Source of the DNA: Paenibacillus sp. 481
GTDB lineage: Bacteria; Bacillota; Bacilli; Paenibacillales; Paenibacillaceae
Direction: 5' to 3'
Length of the DNA stretch: 64,000 nt
Assembly (NCBI RefSeq): GCF_021223605.1
Contig: NZ_CP075175.1
Span: 3,923,501-3,987,500, forward strand
This document shows, one piece after another, positions 8,264 through 16,234 of the stretch. The notes beneath the pieces were generated by a model. It had not been told where the DNA came from. It was given only the letters and a program-made list of their open reading frames with translations, and did no database searches. The position numbers and the translations under genes were made by a program. The stretch's first letter is position 1. Each line of letters begins with the position of its first letter.

Positions 8264-9790
8264 TTATTGTGCTTGAATAAGTTGTTGCGCACGCTTCACA
8301 ATCAGGTCGTCAATGCCGAGCTTCTGTGCAATAATGAGCGCATAGCTTCTGCCGGCTTCGCCAATCGTAAGCTGATATAGCGGCTGTAGCGTCTCGGCAT
8401 TGAACTCCATGCGGGCGTTTTCAAATCCGTCCGTCCGCGCCGCGAAAGTTTTTAATTCATTGAAGTGAGTCGTCACGAACGAAACGGCTCCTTGATTGTA
8501 CATTTGTTCCATGATCGCTATGGATAAAGCGATCCCTTCTCCAGGGTCAGTTCCAGCTGCCATTTCATCTACAAGCATTAGTGTAGAGGAATCGGCAGTT
8601 TCAAGGATATCAATAATGCCTTTCATATGAGCTGAAAAGGTACTTAGCGATTGCTCAATGCTTTGCTCATCACCTATAACGGCCATGACCTTCGAAAAAA
8701 TCGCGAACTGGCTTCCGGGCTGCACAGGTACTAGTAGGCCGGACTGAACCATTAGCGTAAGCAGTCCGACTGTTTTTAAGGCAATTGTTTTCCCTCCTGT
8801 ATTCGGTCCCGTTATAATAAGCGATCGATACTGCCCGCCAATCGCAATGTTTAAGGGATTCATCTTCTCATGCAGCAGCGGATGCTTGCCTTGGCGAATG
8901 AGAATGACGCCTGCCAGATTTAGCTCTACGTTTTGGCCCTCCATGGTCTGTGCATACTTCGCTTTGGCGATAATAAAATCGTACATGCCTGTAATCTCAA
9001 CATGTTGGCGCAGTTTGCTCTCATCTTTATCAACGAGTTCAGTCAAGTAGCTCAATATTTTTGCTTCTTCTCTCGCTTCATCAGCTGCGAGCATATTCAT
9101 TTCGACGATCAAGGCACCAATTTCATGAGGCTCGACATAGACCGTTTGACCACTGGACGATTCGTCCAGTATCGCGCCTGGAATTTGCTTGTGGTGCGAC
9201 TTTATAACAGGAAGCACATAGCGATTGCCTCGCATGCTAACTAAGTTTTCTTGTAAAATGGAGCGGTGTCGAGACATGATTTGATTGAGTCGCTTATGAA
9301 TTTTATCTTTAGTGGCCGCCATTTTTTTACGTGCTTTGGCTAATTCTTTACTTGCTGAATCAAGCACACGTCCACGCTGAATACAGCGTTCAATTTCGCT
9401 TTTTAATGTACTTGTATCTTGCATGGAAGCCGCGTGAGTGCTGAAACGCGGGAACCGCTCTGCTCTAGAGGCCATATATCTTTTAAGCTGATCACAGCTG
9501 TTTAAAAACGTATTAATAGACATAAAGTCCCGCTCAACGAACATGTACCCTGTCCCAACGAGGGACATGATGTGCTCCATTCCTTCCATAGATGGCAAGG
9601 GGACGCTTGCGCCACTTTGCAGCAATTCAGTTGCCTCTGCTGTGTCATCGAGCGATTTACGGACCTCATTCAAGCTGTCTGAAGGTTCAAGTTGCTCGAC
9701 ATGCTGTCTACCAACATAGGAAAGGACGTAGTGCATCAGTTCCATTTTGACTTTGTCGTACTCTAAGCGTACGTAGCTTTTTTGTTGCAT
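8264..9790 (-). CDS. MutS2-like ATPase lacking the Smr domain
   Basis: A protein of the MutS/MutS2 ABC-ATPase family, about 508 residues. It has an N-terminal clamp/core region with a helical lever (KSEIERCIQRGRVLDSASKELAKARKK), then the ATPase with Walker A GPNTGGKT (around residues 329-336), Walker B LMLVDEMAAGTDPGEG and the HFNELKTFA switch. Full MutS2 proteins are about 780 residues, with a coiled coil and a C-terminal Smr nuclease domain; here the chain stops soon after the ATPase. It may be a paralogue without nuclease activity. On the minus strand GAGGAGGAA favours the ATG at 9790 over 9796. A terminator-type hairpin lies 30 bp upstream (see 9822-9871). Its substrate (branched DNA or collided ribosomes, as for MutS2) is inferred only. 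Confidence 0.85.
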   Translation of the reverse strand: MQQKSYVRLEYDKVKMELMHYVLSYVGRQHVEQLEPSDSLNEVRKSLDDTAEATELLQSGASVPLPSMEGMEHIMSLVGTGYMFVERDFMSINTFLNSCDQLKRYMASRAERFPRFSTHAASMQDTSTLKSEIERCIQRGRVLDSASKELAKARKKMAATKDKIHKRLNQIMSRHRSILQENLVSMRGNRYVLPVIKSHHKQIPGAILDESSSGQTVYVEPHEIGALIVEMNMLAADEAREEAKILSYLTELVDKDESKLRQHVEITGMYDFIIAKAKYAQTMEGQNVELNLAGVILIRQGKHPLLHEKMNPLNIAIGGQYRSLIITGPNTGGKTIALKTVGLLTLMVQSGLLVPVQPGSQFAIFSKVMAVIGDEQSIEQSLSTFSAHMKGIIDILETADSSTLMLVDEMAAGTDPGEGIALSIAIMEQMYNQGAVSFVTTHFNELKTFAARTDGFENARMEFNAETLQPLYQLTIGEAGRSYALIIAQKLGIDDLIVKRAQQLIQAQ

Positions 9791-9821
9791 GTTCATTGTT
9801 CATTTCCTCCTCTTCAAATGG

Positions 9822-9871
9822 GAAAATAAAAAAGGGCAAAGAATGAACGCATAGCACGTCATTCTTTGCCC
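9822..9871 (-). terminator. Leader terminator hairpin directly before the mutS2-like gene
   Basis: On the minus strand GGGCAAAGAATGA pairs perfectly (13 bp) with TCATTCTTTGCCC across a 12-nt loop, followed by TTTTTTATTTT. It ends about 20 nt before the gene's RBS, so it can only stop transcription entering that gene. It may be an attenuator or a second barrier after the upstream RNA gene. Confidence 0.75.
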
Positions 9872-9974
9872 TTCGATAGATGAAATAGACAGTCGTGTAC
9901 GTATAGCCATGTGTCATGCATGACTGTACGGCACGATGCCTTAATCATCTTGATAACGAGTTACATTTTTGTGC

Positions 9975-10003
9975 AATAAAAAAAACGTGCTGAACACAGC
10001 ACG
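9975..10003 (-). terminator. Terminator of the 6S-like RNA
   Basis: On the minus strand CGTGCTG/CAGCACG around a TGTT loop (9986-10003), then TTTTTTTTATT. Confidence 0.85.
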
Positions 10004-10215
10004 GATGAGCGCAAAAATAATCGTCACAAAGGTACGATAAGATGCCCGCGATTTGTTCTTAACTAAATCCAAGGATCATTCAAGGTACAGGAAATAAAGC
10101 CTTACTCTACACAAGTAATGCCCAGACATTTCCATCTTGAAATGAATGCCTTATATGGAATTTGGTTAGTTAAGAACGAGCACCAACATTAACATCTCTC
10201 CCTATGTGAAAATAC
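9975..10215 (-). ncRNA. 6S-RNA-like transcription unit
   Basis: A non-coding unit on the minus strand, with its own promoter and terminator and no ORF or RBS. Predicted pairing runs outside-in: a closing stem of TCACATAGG/CCTTTGTGA plus GATG/CATC (about 10209 and 10024), a bubble of roughly 15 by 10 nt, then GTTCTTAACTAA (minus 5' side, 10166-10177) with TTAGTTAAGAAC (10055-10066), AAGG-CATTC with GAATG-CCTT, GGAAAT/ATTTCC, and a TTACT/AGTAA terminal hairpin. A single long irregular hairpin of about 186 nt with one central bubble is the 6S architecture. The AGATGTT near the 5' end and GGCATCT near the 3' end recall the ends of E. coli 6S RNA. 6S RNA binds SigA-RNA polymerase in stationary phase. 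Identity is inferred from structure. Confidence 0.6.
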
Positions 10216-10221
10216 ATACAC

Positions 10222-10250
10222 AATTTAACATGTAGCGAATGTATTGTCAA
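10222..10250 (-). promoter_or_regulatory. SigA promoter of the 6S-like RNA
   Basis: On the minus strand TTGACA (10245-10250), 17-bp spacer, TAAATT (10222-10227) with an extended TG element. Transcription would begin near 10215, matching the first base-paired positions of the RNA. Confidence 0.75.
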
Positions 10251-10346
10251 CATTAACCACAATATTCCGAGCTAGTTCTTAGGATGCATATGAACATAAT
10301 TTTTAAAAATAGCTCTAATTCAGGGTGATATTTCCTTATAGTATGC

Positions 10347-10352
10347 TATAAT
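10347..10352 (+). promoter_or_regulatory. Extended -10 promoter for the 81-aa membrane protein
   Basis: TGCTATAAT gives a consensus extended -10 about 35 bp before the ATG. No good -35 is seen. Confidence 0.5.
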
Positions 10353-10385
10353 TTTGGGGAAAGGTGGTTCACTAGGGGGTACGGT

Positions 10386-10631
10386 ATGTTTTTATCAGGA
10401 ATTGATATTGTCATTATGGGTGGTATTTGTTTATTTATATTTTTGTCCTTAGTTGCAAGTACGTTCGCATATATAAAAAGAAAATCGTATGCGGTCAGCT
10501 ATACTTCACTTTTGTTTGCTGGACTTTTTACAGTATTGTTAGCGGTAAAGCTTTACGCTTTTCCTACTCCACAGACGTATCAAGAAATTAAAGAGCATAT
10601 GAAGCTAGGTATTGAACAAGTAAATGTGTAA
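10386..10631 (+). CDS. Small membrane protein (81 aa), function unknown
   Basis: An 81-residue protein with two predicted transmembrane helices (about residues 6-28 and 38-56), separated by a short basic loop (YIKRKSYA), and a hydrophilic C-terminal tail. The ATG is preceded by TAGGGGGT, and a TGCTATAAT promoter lies just upstream. I do not recognise a family. It lies alone between the 6S-like RNA (divergent) and the ytvI-like gene (convergent). A hairpin-like GAGTG...CACTC sequence (about 10660-10682) follows but lacks a strong T-run. Confidence 0.6.
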   Translation: MFLSGIDIVIMGGICLFIFLSLVASTFAYIKRKSYAVSYTSLLFAGLFTVLLAVKLYAFPTPQTYQEIKEHMKLGIEQVNV

Positions 10632-10756
10632 GTACTTCAACAGAAAGACAACAAACAGAGTGCCCTTGCTGAGAGGCCACTCCGCTTAGGATTTCTTTTT
10701 CGCATTTTGATGTCTTTTTTGTAGTGAGTTTGACGAAGTTAACTCTTTCCAGGCTG

Positions 10757-11872
10757 TCACCTTCGGCCTGTTAACACATAATTGCGTAAATCACGGAACA
10801 CGTTCGCTCGTTGAATGGCAGCGAGCAGTACGATAGTAACAGGCCCAATAATAAGACCAAGCACCCCGAATAGTTTCAAGCCGATAAACATGGCGATTAA
10901 CGTAATAAGGGGGTCCAAGCCAACATTGGAGGCGAGTACTTTCGGTTCCATAATTTGACGTGCAATCAGAATGATGCCGTACAGTACGGATAGCCCAATC
11001 CCGATTGTGGTGCCGCCGGATAAAAAGCAATAGGCAATCCATGGCACCATTACTGCACCTACGCCTAAATACGGCAGTAAGTCTACAACCCCGATTAATA
11101 GCCCGATCGTGACGGCATAGTCAATTTGCAGCAAGAGCAGGCCGATTATGACGATGACAGCTGTGATCGAGATGAGCATAAACTGTGCGCATAAATAGCC
11201 GAATAGGGCTTTTTTTAAATCGAAAAAAATCGTCCGAATAGGCTTGCGCATCCCCTCTGTAAAAACACGCGTAACAACGTCCATCCATCGTTGCCAGTCC
11301 TTACTTATAAAGAAGGCAGCTAACAAAATGACAATCACAATCGTAGCAATATTCGGCAAACTCGTGAGAATGCGAACGATGCTATCCAAAAAACGTGTCA
11401 CAAGTTCTGTGACGGTGTTCGTTACGGTTTGCGCGGTATTCGACAAGTTGTTGTTGATCGATTCCTGAATGTTCGGATTATTTTTGTAGAGGGAGCTAAT
11501 CGTTTGTACAAATGAACGTAACTTCTCATTTTCAAAAAAGCTAATAATCACGTCTCGCCATGCGTTTAAATAATCCTCGATTGTGCGCGAAATGGTGTAT
11601 ATTTCTTGGACGATGCGTGTGATGACTGCGGTCATCACGGTGAGCACGAACATTAAGGAAACGCTCAGCGCAATGGATACACTTAACCAGCGGGGCATTC
11701 GCCATTTCACTTGCATCCATTTCACGAATGGATTAAGGGCGAATGCGATCAGCCATGCAATAATGAATGGATAAATAAGTGGTAGCACGGTGTACGCTGC
11801 GATAATGAAGCATCCCGTCACGAGTAGCACCCATCCACCGCGCCATATTCGTTTGAGTATAAGTTGATCCAC
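10757..11872 (-). CDS. YtvI-like AI-2E family transporter, copy 1
   Basis: A 371-residue polytopic protein of the AI-2E/PerM exporter family, closest in layout to the sporulation membrane protein YtvI, which in Bacillus sits in the same neighbourhood near citZ. There are about eight transmembrane segments. The family motif region GLLIGVVDLLPYLGVG and the C-terminal EPKVLASNVGLDPLITLIAMFIGLKLFG are clear. A long soluble loop at residues 80-190 is typical. The transported substrate is unknown. A paralogue of similar length ending in the same NVFRD...TGR pattern lies at 21305-22441. The start is supported by AAAGGGAGG on the minus strand. Confidence 0.85.
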   Translation of the reverse strand: MDQLILKRIWRGGWVLLVTGCFIIAAYTVLPLIYPFIIAWLIAFALNPFVKWMQVKWRMPRWLSVSIALSVSLMFVLTVMTAVITRIVQEIYTISRTIEDYLNAWRDVIISFFENEKLRSFVQTISSLYKNNPNIQESINNNLSNTAQTVTNTVTELVTRFLDSIVRILTSLPNIATIVIVILLAAFFISKDWQRWMDVVTRVFTEGMRKPIRTIFFDLKKALFGYLCAQFMLISITAVIVIIGLLLLQIDYAVTIGLLIGVVDLLPYLGVGAVMVPWIAYCFLSGGTTIGIGLSVLYGIILIARQIMEPKVLASNVGLDPLITLIAMFIGLKLFGVLGLIIGPVTIVLLAAIQRANVFRDLRNYVLTGRR

Positions 11873-12044
11873 GGCAAACCTCCCTTTTTAACACGGTTGT
11901 ACATATATATGCGTGACAGGAGAGGATAAGCAGTAACTCGTCCACGGAAAAAATCTTTCTGCTTATGGCGGGGGATGATGGATTAATCGTTTTTTAAGGG
12001 TGGTTCAAGATGCTTAATGATGTTTAAAAGATGTTGAAGGATTG

Positions 12045-12073
12045 TTGACACTGAAGTACCCCAAATATATAAT
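12045..12073 (+). promoter_or_regulatory. Consensus SigA promoter
   Basis: TTGACA (12045-12050), a 17-bp spacer and TATAAT (12068-12073): a perfect consensus, the best promoter in the window. It drives the RNA leader below. Confidence 0.85.
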
Positions 12074-12079
12074 TACCTC

Positions 12080-12186
12080 AATCGTATACGCATATGGATC
12101 TGGGTATCGGAAATATACCCAGACTAACATGTTACCGTAAGGGCATAAGTTAGGAAGCTTCGACTTCTTAACTTATGCCTTTTTTC
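12080..12186 (+). ncRNA. Structured leader or small RNA upstream of the NRPS remnant
   Basis: From the expected start near 12080 the transcript holds two hairpins. One is CTGGGTAT/ATACCCAG (12100-12122). The other is a long terminator with arms GGCATAAGTTAGGAAG and CTTCTTAACTTATGCC (12142-12179) followed by TTTTTTC. It ends 41 bp before the ATG of the truncated NRPS gene. No ORF with an RBS lies inside. It is either a free-standing sRNA of about 105 nt or an attenuated leader of the former NRPS operon. It matches no riboswitch class I recognise. Confidence 0.6.
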
Positions 12187-12227
12187 GTTATTCGATTTGG
12201 TTAAAATCGCAATCAGGAGGGATAGGC

Positions 12228-12600
12228 ATGAGTGATAGTACAGTATTTCCTCTAACGCAGGCACAGCAAAGAATTTGGTACACGGAACTGCTATATCCGA
12301 ACACCACGACGAACGTGCTCTCTGGAACAATCATGATGAGAGGACATATGAAGCTAGATGCGCTACAACAAGCGATGCGTTTCATTCTGCAACAGAATGA
12401 TGCTTTCCGCATAAAGATTACAGAGGTAGATGGCGATCCCAAACAAGTCGTACAATCCCTCGTAAAAATAGAGATTGAGTGGCTTGATTTTTCTGAAGGC
12501 GATCCTGAACGACAAGCAAGGGAATGGTTGGATGCTCATAACCGTACATCCATTCCACTATTTGATTCCAAATTGTCTCATGCTCACACTTCGTGCCGCT
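12228..12600 (+). pseudogene. Truncated nonribosomal peptide synthetase, start of condensation domain
   Basis: The ATG at 12228 has a strong RBS (AGGAGG at about 12216). The first ~115 residues match the beginning of an NRPS condensation domain: LTQAQQRIWYTELLYP, then LQQAMRFILQQNDAFRIK and a PLFDSKL stretch that normally leads into the HHxxxDG catalytic motif. That motif never appears. Around base 12580 the similarity stops, and the remaining codons to 12671 run antisense into the 3' end of the protease gene on the other strand. This is the 5' stub of a multi-kilobase synthetase gene removed by deletion. Promoter and leader are still intact. Confidence 0.75.
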
Positions 12601-12604
12601 ACCA

Positions 12605-13444
12605 CTACTGGCGACTGAATTCCTCGACAAAAAATTGCATCTGGGCACTCACAAGCGCTGCTTCATTATGATTTCTGCCGATACCTGCGCGTGAGTGGAC
12701 TCCTCTAATGTAAGGGTAATCAAGCAGCGGCGAGCCGCTTTGTCCGCCATAAGTATCTATATTATGATGCGCGGCGCCACCATTCCAACTACCAAATTGT
12801 CGGACGATAGTATTGGTGTGCCCATACATATGCTCTCCACCTTTGTCACCAGGATAGCCAGCGAGTTCAACGATATCTCCGACTTTAGGGATGTATCTAA
12901 TCACAAAATGATGCTTTGAAACGTGCTGATCCAATTTCAACACAGCCCAATCCATCGATAAATCAGGTTCATATTTTTTATAGCTGCTTGGAACGTAAAT
13001 TTTAGTAACGGATGCTGCTTTGACGTGGCTCGTACCACTTTTGCCGAAGTAAATAGCCATATTCGTTGAATATTTCCCTGAATGTTTATCGAATGCGCAG
13101 TGGGCAGAGGTGAGTGCTACGGTTGGACTGACGAGAGAGGCGGTGCAAAATGCTCGTTGACCAGAGCCAGAGATGAATTCAAGTTTACCTATGTTGCTGT
13201 ATTTTGGGGAGGACGCTGGGTCGCTAATCAAATATCGATCATCGGTGCCGATAACCGATTCAGTTCCGATGTCTGTGTTTAAGCGTTGTGCTTTTTCAAG
13301 TGTCAGAGGTGATGAATGGCTATGAAGCTGGTTGGAGTGTGGATGTGAGAATGAAGTATTACTACTTTCAGCTGCTCCCGTCACCGATAGTATTGAACAG
13401 AGCAGCGCAAAGCAAAGTACCGTGGCATATCCTTTTTTCAGCAT
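12605..13444 (-). CDS. Secreted V8-like glutamyl endopeptidase, copy A
   Basis: A trypsin-fold serine protease of the V8/glutamyl endopeptidase group (279 residues). It has a signal peptide (MLKKGYATVLCFALLCSILS, cleavage probably after the Ala-Ala near residue 25) and a propeptide to about residue 75. The catalytic triad is visible as His115 in TSAHC, Asp165 in DWAVLKLD and Ser236 in GGQSGSP. The enzyme probably cuts after acidic residues outside the cell. It lies next to a paralogue on the same strand (13630-14436), and its 3' end abuts the NRPS stub. It may be transcribed from its own weak promoter between the two genes. Confidence 0.88.
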   Translation of the reverse strand: MLKKGYATVLCFALLCSILSVTGAAESSNTSFSHPHSNQLHSHSSPLTLEKAQRLNTDIGTESVIGTDDRYLISDPASSPKYSNIGKLEFISGSGQRAFCTASLVSPTVALTSAHCAFDKHSGKYSTNMAIYFGKSGTSHVKAASVTKIYVPSSYKKYEPDLSMDWAVLKLDQHVSKHHFVIRYIPKVGDIVELAGYPGDKGGEHMYGHTNTIVRQFGSWNGGAAHHNIDTYGGQSGSPLLDYPYIRGVHSRAGIGRNHNEAALVSAQMQFFVEEFSRQ

Positions 13445-13523
13445 GATATTCTTCCTCTCAAATTAGTATGATCAAATCGGAAGTCAAGCTACCATCATGC
13501 AATTCAGATATCAAATGCGTTAA

Positions 13524-13550
13524 AGAAAGCCCCGGATTGCTCCGAGGCTT
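13524..13550 (-). terminator. Terminator after protease copy B
   Basis: On the minus strand AAGCCtCGG pairs with CCGgGGCTT around AGCAAT, followed by TCTTTAA. It separates the two protease genes. Confidence 0.65.
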
Positions 13551-13629
13551 ATCGAACACCGATGATGTCACGTCGGTTCTTATTTATTAAATAGGATAAG
13601 GACTAGGAATACCTAACTTACAGCTTGTC

Positions 13630-14436
13630 CTAGCGGTTGAATTCCGCTATTTTCGATACCATAGAGGTATTTGCAAGTGCTGCTACGTTATGGCTCCCCC
13701 TTACTCCACCCGAGTGAACTGCTTTCAAGTAAGGATAACTTGCGATTGCAGATCCGCTTTGACCGCCAGCCGTATCCATGTTGTGATGGATCGTGTTGCC
13801 GATAATGTTCGTAATTTGATTCGTATGGCCGTACATTTCTTGTCCACCCAAATCACCTGGGTATCCTGCTATTTCAACAGTGTCGCCAACTTGAGCATTT
13901 CCAGGGCTAACAATAAAGTGAGAGTTCGAAACACGGCGATCCAATTTCAATACAGCCCAATCGTTCGACGTACCACCAGCCGTAATGTATTGGCTCGGAA
14001 CGAATACGCGGGTAACATTGGCTTGCACAGTGTGACTGTCGATATTTTTTGCAAATTGAATCGTCATGTTAGTGGAATACTTGGCGCTAGCTCTGTTGTA
14101 AGCACAATGAGCAGAAGTGAGGGCTACTGTAGGACTAACTAAGTTCGCTGTACAGAATGAGCGGCTGCCGCTACCTGAGGTGAATGTAAGTTTACCGATA
14201 TGCTTGTACTTTTCTTCAGCTGCTGGATCACTAATTAAATATCTTTCGTCTTCGCCAATAATGACGTCTGGAAGATCCCTAGTGTTAAACAGTGAAGCGG
14301 TTGACTGAATTGAGTTGTTATGAAGTTGGATAGCTTCTTGATTTGAGGCGTTGCTGTTGTCAGCACCTTGAGTCAAACTTAAGAACGAAAACATTAAAGT
14401 AAAGCATAGCGTTGGTAAGAATCCTTTTTTTAGCAT
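13630..14436 (-). CDS. Secreted V8-like glutamyl endopeptidase, copy B
   Basis: A paralogue of the neighbouring protease, 268 residues from ATG 14436. The open frame extends six codons further to 14454, but GGAAGGAA, a good RBS, lies inside that extension. It carries a signal peptide (MLKKGFLPTLCFTLMFSFLS), a propeptide, and the triad His110 (TSAHC), Asp159 (NDWAVLKLD) and Ser227 (GGQSGSA). Two copies in tandem suggest local duplication with divergence, mainly in the propeptide. It has its own promoter and terminator. Role: extracellular protein breakdown, inferred from the family. Confidence 0.88.
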   Translation of the reverse strand: MLKKGFLPTLCFTLMFSFLSLTQGADNSNASNQEAIQLHNNSIQSTASLFNTRDLPDVIIGEDERYLISDPAAEEKYKHIGKLTFTSGSGSRSFCTANLVSPTVALTSAHCAYNRASAKYSTNMTIQFAKNIDSHTVQANVTRVFVPSQYITAGGTSNDWAVLKLDRRVSNSHFIVSPGNAQVGDTVEIAGYPGDLGGQEMYGHTNQITNIIGNTIHHNMDTAGGQSGSAIASYPYLKAVHSGGVRGSHNVAALANTSMVSKIAEFNR

Positions 14437-14498
14437 GAAATTCCTTCCTTCCACAATTAAAATGTTTAATCTGGAAGACTGACAAGATTGCTGAAATC

Positions 14499-14527
14499 AA
14501 TATAGCACGATTTCGTACGGTGGTAAA
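14499..14527 (-). promoter_or_regulatory. Promoter of protease copy B
   Basis: On the minus strand TTTACC (14522-14527), 17-bp spacer, TATATT (14499-14504) preceded by TGC (extended -10). The remainder of the 14528-14818 gap is AT-rich and shows no gene that I can support. Confidence 0.6.
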
Positions 14528-14818
14528 TAATAACTTTTTCGTTATGTATTAAAACAAAATCCTACTAATTATTGCATATGTTCAATTTTACATTAGATCC
14601 TTTTATCCCCTATTCCGATTTATTCGTTATAAGCCAACCAATAATTTTTATGAACGTGATAAAGCATTTCTATCCAATTATTTGCACTGAAACCGTTCAC
14701 ATAACAGACAAAATCTTATATGATTTATATAGAAAAACCTGCCTTTTTAGTGAATGACAACGTTTAAGTGCGGGTGTTGCTCGTTTACAGGTTGTTCACT
14801 CTTCTTGTAGAAACGATT

Positions 14819-14847
14819 TTGACAATCATACATTTCTACTATACAAA
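14819..14847 (+). promoter_or_regulatory. Candidate citZ promoter
   Basis: TTGACA (14819-14824), 17-bp spacer, TACAAA (14842-14847). The -35 is perfect and the -10 weak. No convincing CcpC or cre site was found. Confidence 0.5.
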
Positions 14848-14937
14848 GGCGATTACAGGTTTCTGCATCAGGTTAAGCATACGAAAGTGGAAGCGGAAGT
14901 TGAGAGTTTATGCTAAATGGCAAAGGAGAGAGGACAG

Positions 14938-16050
14938 ATGACTGCGACGAAAGGCTTGGAAGGCATTGTTGCAACTACTTCGTCCATCAGTTCGATTATC
15001 GACGGCGTGTTGACGTACCGAGGCTACAATATTGATGATTTGGCAGAAAATGCCACTTTTGAAGAGGTTGTCTATTTGTTATGGTACGGGAAATTACCGA
15101 ATCAATCCGAATTGGCTGAACTGCAAGCGCAACTTAGTGAGCATACTGCTATTCCAAATGCAGTAGTAGAACAGATTAAATTGTATCCGTCTGACACAAA
15201 TACGATGGCTGCGCTTCGCTCTGCAATTTCAGCGTTGGCATTATATGACAACACTGCGAACGATATGAGCTATGAAGCGAACATTACGAAAGCTATCAAA
15301 TTGCAAGCTCAACTTCCGACGATCGTAGCTACCCTTGCGCGCGTTCGTGCAGGTAAGGAACCTGTTGCACCGCAAGCGGGCAAATCGATTGCATACAACT
15401 TCTTGTATATGCTATCTGGACAAGAGCCGGAAGCAAGCGCGGTTACAGCGATGGATAAAGCACTTGTGCTGCACGCTGACCACGAGCTTAATGCATCTAC
15501 ATTTGCTGCGCGTGTTACGGTAGCGACGTTGTCTGACATTTATTCCGGTGTTACTTCTGCGATTGGCGCTTTGAAAGGTCCTTTGCACGGTGGCGCAAAT
15601 GAAGCTGTAATGGTAATGCTCAATGAAATTGGTACGTTTGACCGCGTAGATGATTACATTCAGAGCAAGCTGGACAATAAAGATAAAATTATGGGCTTCG
15701 GACACCGCGTTTACAAAAATGGCGATCCGCGTGCAAAGCATTTGCAGAAGATGTCTGAGGAGTTGGGTCGTGCCAATGGCGATTCGACTTTATACGATAT
15801 GTCTGTGCGCATTGAAGAGCTCATTACAGGTCAAAAAGGGTTGAAGCCAAACGTTGATTTCTATTCTGCTTCTACCTATACGATGCTAGGCATTGCAGGC
15901 GAGTTGTTTACGCCGATTTTCGCAATTAGCCGTGTATCGGGTTGGACGGCACACATTCTCGAGCAGTTTGAGAACAACCGTATTATTCGCCCACGTGCGG
16001 AGTATACAGGTCCGTCTCATCAAACATACGTACATTTACAAAATCGTTAA
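14938..16050 (+). CDS. citZ: Citrate synthase
   Basis: Condenses acetyl-CoA and oxaloacetate to citrate, the entry step of the TCA cycle. The protein begins MTATKGLEGIVATTSSISSI like Bacillus CitZ. It contains the active-site histidine regions GPLHGGANEAV and GFGHRVYK and ends near residue 370, the usual length for the Gram-positive dimeric type. The frame is open from 14917, but AAGGAGAGAGGA lies inside that stretch and points to ATG 14938. It heads citZ-icd-mdh, the same order as in Bacillus subtilis. Confidence 0.97.
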   Translation: MTATKGLEGIVATTSSISSIIDGVLTYRGYNIDDLAENATFEEVVYLLWYGKLPNQSELAELQAQLSEHTAIPNAVVEQIKLYPSDTNTMAALRSAISALALYDNTANDMSYEANITKAIKLQAQLPTIVATLARVRAGKEPVAPQAGKSIAYNFLYMLSGQEPEASAVTAMDKALVLHADHELNASTFAARVTVATLSDIYSGVTSAIGALKGPLHGGANEAVMVMLNEIGTFDRVDDYIQSKLDNKDKIMGFGHRVYKNGDPRAKHLQKMSEELGRANGDSTLYDMSVRIEELITGQKGLKPNVDFYSASTYTMLGIAGELFTPIFAISRVSGWTAHILEQFENNRIIRPRAEYTGPSHQTYVHLQNR

Positions 16051-16075
16051 TCGTTGAAAATATGTAAATTGGTGT

Positions 16076-16130
16076 AACCCCTTTCATCTCATATCGAACC
16101 ATGATAGTTAGATGTGAAAGAATAGGGGTT
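16076..16130 (+). promoter_or_regulatory. Inverted repeat between citZ and icd
   Basis: AACCCCTTTCA at 16076 pairs with TGAAAG and GGGGTT at 16115-16130 around an AT-rich loop. No T-run follows, so it may be a processing or partial-termination structure rather than a full terminator. A small hairpin TTGCCA/TGGCAA (about 16193-16210) lies just before the icd RBS. Confidence 0.4.
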
Positions 16131-16234
16131 GTCTACCAGAAGGGCGGGTTGCTACAATGATAGAGTAGCTCCCGTCACTACTTATTCATACCTTGCCAAA
16201 TAAATGGCAATAACTTTAAGGAGGAACGTCGATT

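Noticed and set aside
9797..9990. T-box or known riboswitch before the mutS2-like gene
   Set aside because: No T-box consensus, specifier loop or recognised aptamer core was found; only a terminator hairpin remains.
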